Translations under genes and position numbers: made by a program | Notes under the pieces: generated by a model | Database searches by the model: none | What the model saw: only the letters and a program-made list of their open reading frames with translations | What the model was told of the DNA's origin: nothing | In this document: piece by piece, positions 58,147-64,000 of the stretch | How the letters are laid out: each line of letters starts with the position of its first letter | How positions within the stretch are numbered: the first letter of the stretch is position 1 | Assembly (NCBI RefSeq): GCF_019375555.1 | Contig: NZ_JAHXDN010000002.1 | Location: forward strand, 620,001-684,000 | Length of the DNA: 64,000 nt | Source of the DNA: Roseobacter insulae | Lineage (GTDB): Bacteria > Pseudomonadota > Alphaproteobacteria > Rhodobacterales > Rhodobacteraceae | Direction of reading: 5' to 3'

Positions 58147-58307
58147 AGATTTGCTCAGGATAGCCGTGACCTCACCATATCTGGGGAGGTCAAAATTGTC
58201 GGCCCGGCCCAAATCGACACAAAACTGTAACACTCCGTGAGTAGGGATGATGAATCAGCCGTCGCAGCAAAACCAGCGCTTTGGTTGAGCGCCTCCCCAT
58301 GCGCCTC

Positions 58308-58316
58308 TGTGGATAA
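58308..58316 (-). promoter_or_regulatory. DnaA box (perfect consensus)
   Basis: Plus strand TGTGGATAA, reverse complement TTATCCACA, the strict DnaA consensus. It lies about 460 bp upstream of nrdJ. DnaA is known to control the class I nrd genes of E. coli. Confidence 0.55.
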
Positions 58317-58412
58317 ATTCATGTGCTGCATCAGATAGAGCAGCTAAATCAGCCAATCTATTCACTTATTGATGGATCGGCTGAAAGCCGGGGTTCAGGC
58401 ACGGTCTGGGGA

Positions 58413-58431
58413 TATTAACCGCGTGTTAATA
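58413..58431. promoter_or_regulatory. CtrA-type box TTAA-N7-TTAA in a 19-bp palindrome
   Basis: TTAA at 58415-58418 and TTAA at 58426-58429 with exactly seven bases between, the canonical CtrA site. The flanks extend it to TATTAAC/GTTAATA arms of seven with a five-base centre. It lies about 350 bp before the nrdJ start. Confidence 0.6.
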
Positions 58432-58532
58432 AGTTGAATCACGACACCGTGAGCGCTGACTAAAATTCGCCATCCGTCAAGTCGGTAAACTTCAAAAAAA
58501 TTACAAAAATTTCGTTGACCCAATAGGGGTGA

Positions 58533-58579
58533 ATACGTCAGTTTGTGGAGGCCGACGATGGTGCCACAACATGTAGTGG
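58533..58579. promoter_or_regulatory. Tandem NrdR-like boxes
   Basis: CCACAACATGTAGTGG (58564-58579) is a strong 16-bp near-palindrome of NrdR-box form. A second, weaker match (58533-58548, right half TTTGTGG) starts 31 bp upstream, the three-turn spacing typical of paired NrdR boxes. A TTGACC -35-like hexamer sits 12 bp upstream of the first box, so bound NrdR would cover the promoter. Confidence 0.65.
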
Positions 58580-58776
58580 TTAAACGCTCAGGGGCGCATC
58601 GACGGGACAGGGGCAATCAGACGATCTGAATTATCGATCTGGACAAGACCGGCGGCGCCGCAATGCGAGGCGCAGCACAGAGGTCTGCATGCTTCTGACC
58701 GTGGCAACAGGTTGGAGACGCACCGCAATGACGGCAGCGTTTCTTGAATGAAGATGCTGGAAATGAGGCAGCGAAA

Positions 58777-61700
58777 ATGAAAATTGAACGGAAATTCACA
58801 AAAGTAGATCAGGACGCCTACGCAGATCTGGATTTCGTCACTACGGCATCTGAAATTCGTAATCCCGACGGCACTGTCGTGTTCCGCCTTGATGAGGTGG
58901 AGGTTCCCAACGCGTGGAGCCAGGTCGCCAGCGACGTGATTGCGCAGAAATACTTCCGCAAGGCGGGCGTGCCGTCGAAGACCAAGAAGGTCAAAGAGAA
59001 AGGTGTGCCGGAATTCCTGTGGCGCTCGGTACCTGCCGAGGGCGCGGAAATGGGCGGCGAGACCTCCTCCAAGCAGGTCTTTGATCGGTTGGCCGGTGCC
59101 TGGGCCTACTGGGGCTGGAAGGGCGGCTATTTCTCCACCGAGGAGGACGCCCGCGCCTATTTCGACGAGATGCGTCACATGCTGGCCAGCCAGCGCGCCG
59201 CGCCAAACAGCCCGCAGTGGTTCAACACTGGTCTGCACTGGGCATATGGCATCGATGGACCGGCGCAGGGTCACCACTATGTCGACTACAAGACCGGCAA
59301 GCTGACCAAATCAAAATCATCCTACGAACACCCGCAGCCCCATGCCTGCTTTATCCAGTCAGTCTCAGACGACCTCGTAAACGACGGCGGCATCATGGAT
59401 CTGTGGGTTCGGGAAGCCCGTTTGTTCAAGTACGGCTCTGGTACAGGCACCAACTTCTCCTCGCTGCGCGCAGCCGGGGAAAGCCTATCGGGCGGTGGCC
59501 GTTCTTCCGGACTCATGGGCTTCCTGAAAATTGGCGACCGGGCGGCGGGGGCGATCAAATCGGGCGGCACCACGCGCCGCGCGGCCAAGATGGTGATCGT
59601 CGATGCTGATCACCCGGACATTGAGGATTTCATCAACTGGAAGGTCATCGAAGAGCAGAAAGTGGCGAGCATCGTCGCAGGCTCCAAGATGCACGAGCAG
59701 AAGCTCAACGGTCTTTTCGAAGCCATCAGGACATGGGACGGGGCAGAAGCCGACGCCTACGATCCGGCCAAGAATGACGCGCTGAAAACCGCGATCCGTG
59801 CTGCGAAAAAAGTCTCTATCCCCGAGACTTACGTCAAGCGTGTGCTGGATTATGCCAAGCAGGGGCATACCTCGATCGAGTTCCCGACCTACGATACCGA
59901 CTGGGACTCTGAGGCCTACAACTCCGTCTCCGGCCAGAACTCCAACAACTCCATCCGCGTCACCAACGCTTTCCTCACCGCGGTCGAAAAAGATGCGGAC
60001 TGGGAGCTGATCAACCGCGTCGATGGCAAGGTCACCAAGACCGTGAAGGCCCGTGATTTGTGGGAGCAGATTGGCCACGCGGCCTGGGCCTGCGCCGATC
60101 CGGGCATCCAGTACCACGACACGGTGAACGACTGGCACACCTGTCCCGAAGACGGGGCGATCCGCGGCTCCAACCCGTGCTCGGAGTACATGTTCCTTGA
60201 TGACACGGCGTGCAACCTGGCGTCGATGAACCTGCTGACCTTCCTCAAGGAGGGCACCTTCCAGGTCGAAGATTACATCCACGCTGCCCGTCTCTGGACC
60301 GTGACGCTGGAAATCTCTGTTATGATGGCGCAGTTCCCCTCCAAGGAGATCGCGCAACGCTCCTACGACTTCCGCACCCTCGGCCTGGGTTATGCCAACA
60401 TCGGCGGCCTGTTGATGAACATGGGGTACAGCTATGACAGCACGGAAGGTCGTGCCCTGTGCGGGGCGCTGACCGCGATCATGACCGGTGTGTCCTACGC
60501 CACCTCTGCCGAGATGGCGGGCGAGCTTGGGGCCTTCCCGGGCTACGTCAAGAACAGCGCGCACATGCTGCGGGTCATTCGCAATCACCGCATGGCGGCG
60601 CAGGGCAAAACTGACGGGTACGAAGCGCTGGCAGTCAAGCCGGTTGCGCTGGACCACGCAGGCTGCCCGGATCCCAAGCTGATCGAGGTCGCGATTTCCG
60701 CCTGGGACGAGGCGTTGGCGCTTGGCGAAAAGCACGGTTACCGCAATGCGCAGGTCTCTGTGATCGCGCCGACCGGGACAATCGGTCTGGTGATGGATTG
60801 CGACACCACGGGGATTGAACCGGATTTTGCTCTGGTCAAGTTCAAGAAGCTCGCCGGCGGCGGGTATTTCAAGATCATCAACCAGTCGGTGCCGGCCGCG
60901 CTTGAGAAGCTCGGCTACGGCTCGGCCCAGATCGAGGAGATCGTCTCCTACGCCGTGGGTCACGGTACCATCGGCAATGCGCCGGGCATCAACCACACCT
61001 CGCTCGCGGGCCACGGCTTTGGCGCCAATGAGCTGGCGAAAGTGGATGCGGCGCTGGCCTCGGCCTTCGACATCCGGTTCGTCTTCAACCAGTGGACACT
61101 GGGAGAGGAGTTCTGCACGCAAGTCCTTGGCATTCCTGCCGAAAAGCTGAACGATCCAACGTTTGACCTGCTGCGGCACCTTGGGTTCACCAAGGCGGAT
61201 ATCGACGCGGCGAATGACCACGTCTGCGGTACCATGACGCTGGAAGGCGCGCCCTTCCTGAAAGATGAGCATCTGAGCATCTTCGATTGCGCCAACCCCT
61301 GCGGCAAGAAAGGCAAGCGCTTCCTGTCGGTCAACAGCCACATCACCATGATGGCGGCGGCACAAAGCTTCATCTCGGGCGCGATCTCCAAGACCATCAA
61401 TATGCCCAACGATGCGACCATCGAGGATTGCCAGAAAGCCTATGAACTCAGCTGGTCGCTGGGGGTGAAGGCCAACGCGCTCTACCGCGATGGCTCCAAG
61501 CTTTCGCAACCTCTCGCGGCTGCGCTGGTCGAGGATGACGACGACGCGCAGGAGGTGCTCGAAAGCGGCTCGGCGCAGGAGAAAGCCACCGTGCTCGCCG
61601 AGAAGATCGTCGAGAAGGTGATCGTCAAGGAAATTGTCAAGTCGCACCGCGAGAAGATGCCGCAGCGGCGCAAGGGCTACACCCAAAAGGCCATCGTCGG

Positions 61701-62430
61701 CGGCCACAAGGTCTATCTGCGCACCGGCGAATATGAAGACGGCAATCTGGGTGAAATTTTCATCGACATGCACAAGGAAGGGGCTGGTTTCCGGGCGATG
61801 ATGAACAACTTCGCCATCGCGGTCTCGGTCGGTCTGCAATACGGCGTGCCGCTGGAGGAGTTCGTCGATGCCTTCACCTTCACCAAATTCGAGCCCGCGG
61901 GCATGGTGCAGGGCAATGAGACGATCAAGAACGCGACTTCGATCCTCGATTACGTGTTCCGGGAACTGGCGGTCAGCTACCTCGACCGCACCGATCTGGC
62001 GCATGTGCAGCCCGAGGGTCACACCTTCGACGATCTGGGCCGGGGTGAGGAAGAGGGGGTGAGCAATGTCTCGGAACTCTCTGAAACCGCTGCCACAAAA
62101 TCGCTTGAGGTGCTGAAACAGATCAGCTCCACCGGGTACCTGCGCAAACGCCTGCCACAGGAACTGGTGGTGCTGCAGGGCGGCCAGCAGGGCTTTGCGG
62201 AACAGGCGGTCGCCTTCGACGGGCTCGCCCCGGTTGCCGAAGGCAGCGTTGCGGTCGCCATGGCGACAACGGCGGTCGCCAGCGGATCGGTCAGCATGGA
62301 CGCCCGCACAAAGGCCAAAATGCAGGGCTACGAGGGCGAGGCCTGCGGCGAATGCGGCAACTACACGCTGGTGCGCAACGGCACCTGCATGAAATGCAAC
62401 ACCTGCGGCGGAACGTCCGGGTGTAGCTAA
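58777..62430 (+). CDS. nrdJ: Class II (adenosylcobalamin-dependent) ribonucleoside-diphosphate reductase
   Basis: From ATG 58777 ([15 protein letters not shown]) the product is 1217 residues, the long NrdJ form. Substrate and radical regions include [36 protein letters not shown] and [19 protein letters not shown]. The extreme C-terminus carries [10 protein letters not shown] and CMKCNTCGG, cysteine pairs for metal binding or redox shuttling. It makes deoxyribonucleotides using a cobalamin-generated thiyl radical, so it needs B12 but no oxygen. The frame to 58744 is rejected as lacking a ribosome site. Upstream DNA has DnaA, CtrA and NrdR-like sites. Confidence 0.97.
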   Translation: MKIERKFTKVDQDAYADLDFVTTASEIRNPDGTVVFRLDEVEVPNAWSQVASDVIAQKYFRKAGVPSKTKKVKEKGVPEFLWRSVPAEGAEMGGETSSKQVFDRLAGAWAYWGWKGGYFSTEEDARAYFDEMRHMLASQRAAPNSPQWFNTGLHWAYGIDGPAQGHHYVDYKTGKLTKSKSSYEHPQPHACFIQSVSDDLVNDGGIMDLWVREARLFKYGSGTGTNFSSLRAAGESLSGGGRSSGLMGFLKIGDRAAGAIKSGGTTRRAAKMVIVDADHPDIEDFINWKVIEEQKVASIVAGSKMHEQKLNGLFEAIRTWDGAEADAYDPAKNDALKTAIRAAKKVSIPETYVKRVLDYAKQGHTSIEFPTYDTDWDSEAYNSVSGQNSNNSIRVTNAFLTAVEKDADWELINRVDGKVTKTVKARDLWEQIGHAAWACADPGIQYHDTVNDWHTCPEDGAIRGSNPCSEYMFLDDTACNLASMNLLTFLKEGTFQVEDYIHAARLWTVTLEISVMMAQFPSKEIAQRSYDFRTLGLGYANIGGLLMNMGYSYDSTEGRALCGALTAIMTGVSYATSAEMAGELGAFPGYVKNSAHMLRVIRNHRMAAQGKTDGYEALAVKPVALDHAGCPDPKLIEVAISAWDEALALGEKHGYRNAQVSVIAPTGTIGLVMDCDTTGIEPDFALVKFKKLAGGGYFKIINQSVPAALEKLGYGSAQIEEIVSYAVGHGTIGNAPGINHTSLAGHGFGANELAKVDAALASAFDIRFVFNQWTLGEEFCTQVLGIPAEKLNDPTFDLLRHLGFTKADIDAANDHVCGTMTLEGAPFLKDEHLSIFDCANPCGKKGKRFLSVNSHITMMAAAQSFISGAISKTINMPNDATIEDCQKAYELSWSLGVKANALYRDGSKLSQPLAAALVEDDDDAQEVLESGSAQEKATVLAEKIVEKVIVKEIVKSHREKMPQRRKGYTQKAIVGGHKVYLRTGEYEDGNLGEIFIDMHKEGAGFRAMMNNFAIAVSVGLQYGVPLEEFVDAFTFTKFEPAGMVQGNETIKNATSILDYVFRELAVSYLDRTDLAHVQPEGHTFDDLGRGEEEGVSNVSELSETAATKSLEVLKQISSTGYLRKRLPQELVVLQGGQQGFAEQAVAFDGLAPVAEGSVAVAMATTAVASGSVSMDARTKAKMQGYEGEACGECGNYTLVRNGTCMKCNTCGGTSGCS

Positions 62431-62456
62431 GCCAAACGCGTCCCTGGGGACGTGTA

Positions 62457-62612
62457 GGGGTCACGGTCTCCCGAGCAGACCGGACCCCGACGAACAGGGT
62501 GGGAACGGTGCTTTGTTCCTTCCCACCTTTACAGGGGGCGGGTGCGCTCGCCCTTGACGACGTTCAGGCCGCAGGCAGAAAAATACCGAGCGGTTAACAT
62601 ACAGAGCCTGAA
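62457..62612 (+). other. Chain of strong stem-loops after nrdJ (possible structured RNA)
   Basis: Four hairpins follow the stop codon: GGGGTC...GACCCC with inner GGTCT/AGACC (62457-62488); GGTGGGAA/TTCCCACC (62498-62527); GGGCG/CGCCC around 62535-62553; and GTTCAGGC/GCCTGAAC (about 62559-62612, long loop). A Rho-independent terminator ends the stretch at 62651. No protein frame. It may be an nrdJ 3' UTR or an RNA released from it. Confidence 0.4.
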
Positions 62613-62625
62613 CGGCGAAACTTGG

Positions 62626-62651
62626 CGGAGAGCTTCGGCTCTCCGTTTTTT
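62626..62651 (+). terminator. Rho-independent terminator of the nrdJ transcript
   Basis: CGGAGAGC/GCTCTCCG stem of 8 bp with a stable TTCG tetraloop, then T6. It lies about 195 bp after the nrdJ stop and just before the convergent sigma factor gene end. Confidence 0.92.
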
Positions 62652-62689
62652 CTTTCCGGCGTGCTGCGCCGTGCCAGTCAGTTCCCCGC

Positions 62690-63193
62690 TCAGAACAGTT
62701 CCGACACCGGGGCGCGTTGCGCAATACCCATCGCTGTGCGCAGCTTGGAGCGGGCGCGGGCGAGGCGTGACATGACGGTGCCCACCGGCAGCCCGGTGCG
62801 TTCTGCGATCACCGCCGGGCTCGTCTCGCCCGCGGCGATCATGTGGATCAGCTGAGACTGCGTCTCGGGCAGTTTTTCGACCGCCGCCGCCAGTTCAGCA
62901 CAGGCGATGCGGGCGGGGGCGACAGGCGGTACGGCGGCGCTGGCTTCTTCCAGCGGGTCGGTCGGTCGGTCCGAACGCCAGCGCTGTCGCGCCTGATTGC
63001 GCAGGATGGTCATCGCATAGCGGTCCAGGTCGTCAATGTCGGTCCCTTTTTGCAGGGTTTGCCAAAGCTTGAGCGTCGTTTCCTGGACAAGGTCGTCGGC
63101 ATCGCTGGCGTTGTCGGCCAGCCGGCGCGCCCGTGTGATCAGGCGGGGCAGCAAGGCGTTCAACGACGGCGGGATATCATGCAGATGTTCCAT
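62690..63193 (-). CDS. RNA polymerase sigma factor, ECF-like
   Basis: From ATG 63193 (MEHLHDIPPSLNALL), with GGAGC upstream, the product is 167 residues. Region 2 is DADDLVQETTLKLWQTL and region 4 is LPETQSQLIHMIAAGETSPAVIAERTGLPVGTVMSRLARARSKL. No anti-sigma gene lies beside it within the window. It is divergent from a secreted EF-hand gene, a likely target. The frame to 63424 is rejected. Confidence 0.9.
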   Translation of the reverse strand: MEHLHDIPPSLNALLPRLITRARRLADNASDADDLVQETTLKLWQTLQKGTDIDDLDRYAMTILRNQARQRWRSDRPTDPLEEASAAVPPVAPARIACAELAAAVEKLPETQSQLIHMIAAGETSPAVIAERTGLPVGTVMSRLARARSKLRTAMGIAQRAPVSELF

Positions 63194-63416
63194 GTGAAGC
63201 TCCTTTGTGAGGCATGTACTCAACATGGCATGTCTTTCGCGCGCTACCAGATGGGGGCTTTTTGCCGATGGCGCGCGGAGGGTCTTTTTCGGCGACCCGT
63301 CGCCACCCTTCCGGGCATGGATCGGCGGGGATTGGCGCGCAGCGGCGGCCGTTACCCGGGAAGCGGACGGAAGTCGACATTCCTGCATCTGACAGGGTGA
63401 GGCGCAGAGCAGCGCC

Positions 63417-63434
63417 TTGAACACGAAAGTTCAA
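63417..63434. promoter_or_regulatory. TTGAAC/GTTCAA palindrome between sigma factor and EF-hand genes
   Basis: Perfect 6-bp arms (63417-63422 and 63429-63434) around ACGAAA, 23 bp before the EF-hand ATG. It may be part of the promoter or an operator. Confidence 0.4.
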
Positions 63435-63456
63435 ACCTAATAATGGGAGTACCCAA

Positions 63457-63693
63457 ATGAAAATGATCACCAAACCAACCATCGCCCTGATTGCAGTTCT
63501 GTCGGCCTCTGCCGCGATGGCGCAACTCGCGGCGGATGCGAATGGCGATGGCGTTCTGACAATCGACGAGGTGCAGGCTGTCTATCCGGACATCACGGCA
63601 GAGACTTTCAGCACAATGGATCTGAACGCGGATGGCGCACTGGACGAAGCCGAAGTGCAATCCGCGCAAGAAGCTGGCCTGATGCCGGCCTGA
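63457..63693 (+). CDS. Small secreted EF-hand protein
   Basis: A 78-residue protein with a signal peptide (to about residue 22, ASAAMAQ) and two EF-hand calcium loops: DANGDGVLTIDE and DLNADGALDEAE. GGGAG lies eight bases before the ATG. Exported to the periplasm, probably a calcium-binding or sensor protein. Followed by a strong terminator, so monocistronic. Divergent from the sigma gene. Confidence 0.88.
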   Translation: MKMITKPTIALIAVLSASAAMAQLAADANGDGVLTIDEVQAVYPDITAETFSTMDLNADGALDEAEVQSAQEAGLMPA

Positions 63694-63752
63694 CACGCAG
63701 CAGGCCTGACAGCGCCTGATCACGCATAAGATTACAGGCGTACAGGCCCGGG

Positions 63753-63787
63753 CCCGGCTCCTCCCCCAGGAGCCGGGTTCCTTTTTT
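63753..63787 (+). terminator. Rho-independent terminator of the EF-hand gene
   Basis: 10-bp stem CCCGGCTCCT/AGGAGCCGGG (63753-63762 with 63768-63777), then TTCCTTTTTT. Confidence 0.92.
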
Positions 63788-63796
63788 GCCAAAGGG

Positions 63797-64000
63797 TTAC
63801 GCGGGGAGGTGAATGTTGAACCGGGCGCGCAGCTGCGCATCGAGCTGGGGGTCAAACCGCGCGGCGGATCGTTGCGCGAGGATCTCCTCTTTGCGCGCCG
63901 TCGCCTTTGCGATGAGGTCGGGTTTGCCCAGCTCGTCCCATTCCTTGGGCGACGTGCGGTCTCCGTATGTCGGATAGACGTGATCCGCCTGCATCCGGCC
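63797..64000 (-). CDS. C-terminal end of an MttB-family (trimethylamine methyltransferase-like) protein, runs off window
   Basis: The frame runs from the right edge to a TAA at 63797-63799. The visible 67 or so residues include YPTYGDRTSPKEWDELGKPD and end FDPQLDAQLRARFNIHLPA, the typical C-terminus of MttB-superfamily methyltransferases (non-pyrrolysine, corrinoid-dependent). The active-site part is outside the window, so substrate (glycine betaine or trimethylamine-type) cannot be judged. The tail is too short for certainty. Confidence 0.7.
   Translation of the reverse strand, partial: GRMQADHVYPTYGDRTSPKEWDELGKPDLIAKATARKEEILAQRSAARFDPQLDAQLRARFNIHLPA

Larger units (their letters stand above)
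57988..58776. other. 789-bp divergent regulatory region upstream of nrdJ
   Basis: No credible protein gene on either strand. It contains, left to right: an NrdR-like box (58131-58146), a TGACCTC/GAGGTCA stem (58167-58192), a perfect DnaA box (58308-58316), a perfect CtrA box within a 19-bp palindrome (58413-58431), AT-rich DNA with a TTGACC -35-like hexamer (58515-58520), and two NrdR-like boxes 31 bp apart (58533-58548, 58564-58579). No cobalamin-riboswitch core was recognised. Confidence 0.6.

Noticed and set aside
57988-58776. Cobalamin riboswitch upstream of nrdJ
   Set aside because: I looked for the conserved B12-box core and did not find it; control appears to be through protein sites.
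59485-62022. 845-codon minus-strand frame
   Set aside because: Shadow of nrdJ; composition and lack of motifs argue against a gene.

Overview
The window reads as one contiguous piece of an alphaproteobacterial chromosome, almost certainly Rhodobacterales (roseobacter group). The signs are high GC, closely packed genes, a cobalamin-dependent class II ribonucleotide reductase, an alphaproteobacterial-type SOS box (GTTC-N7-GTTC), CtrA-type TTAA-N7-TTAA sites, a gene-transfer-agent style lysis cassette, and TRAP transporter and MttB-family genes at the two ends. Species cannot be fixed from sequence alone. About 58 protein genes and one tRNA gene are supported. There is no CRISPR array, insertion sequence, integrase or rRNA.

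Layout. 1-5116: a small catabolic locus (TRAP solute receptor, divergent MocR-type regulator, epoxide hydrolase, aldehyde dehydrogenase) carrying a repeated GGGACAGAT element that looks like an operator. 5199-8725: dnaB, pyrE, pyrC. 8764-14875: a conserved protein of unknown function, then a four-gene accessory operon of three paralogous GT2-like glycosyltransferase domains and sulfotransferase-type proteins, one of them a 779-residue fusion whose N-terminal P-loop is degenerate. 15099-19500: MoxR AAA+ ATPase with a VWA partner, and purL. 19810-24306: LysR regulator divergent from a fused indolepyruvate ferredoxin oxidoreductase. 24385-32515: acyltransferase, murI, argC, and a cytochrome c maturation block (ccmE, ccmF, ccmH, enoyl-CoA hydratase) into which an endolysin/holin pair resembling gene-transfer-agent release genes is inserted. 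32938-43369: gltA, gltX, comEC, lexA, and a minus-strand operon trpG-trpD-ung-trpC-moaC-moeA. 43558-56026: divergent polysaccharide deacetylase, a GGDEF/EAL protein, AstE-like amidohydrolase, trpE, ppiD, an aminotransferase, gpt, a LysE exporter, fabI and pdxH. 56308-64000: double cold-shock protein, DUF192 protein, tRNA-Pro, a HEAT-like unknown, nrdJ with an unusually rich control region, an ECF-like sigma factor divergent from an EF-hand protein, and the end of an MttB-family methyltransferase gene.

Most of the window is core metabolism (pyrimidines, purines, tryptophan, molybdenum cofactor, arginine, TCA entry, fatty acid and B6 synthesis). The places most worth a second look are: (a) the nrdJ upstream region, with a DnaA box, a perfect CtrA box, tandem NrdR-like boxes and a further remote NrdR-like box; (b) the GTA-like lysis cassette inside the ccm genes, preceded by a CtrA half-site; (c) the glycosyltransferase/sulfotransferase operon; (d) structured non-coding stretches after nrdJ, after pdxH and between purL and the LysR gene; and (e) a dispersed intergenic repeat of about 33 bp found three times.
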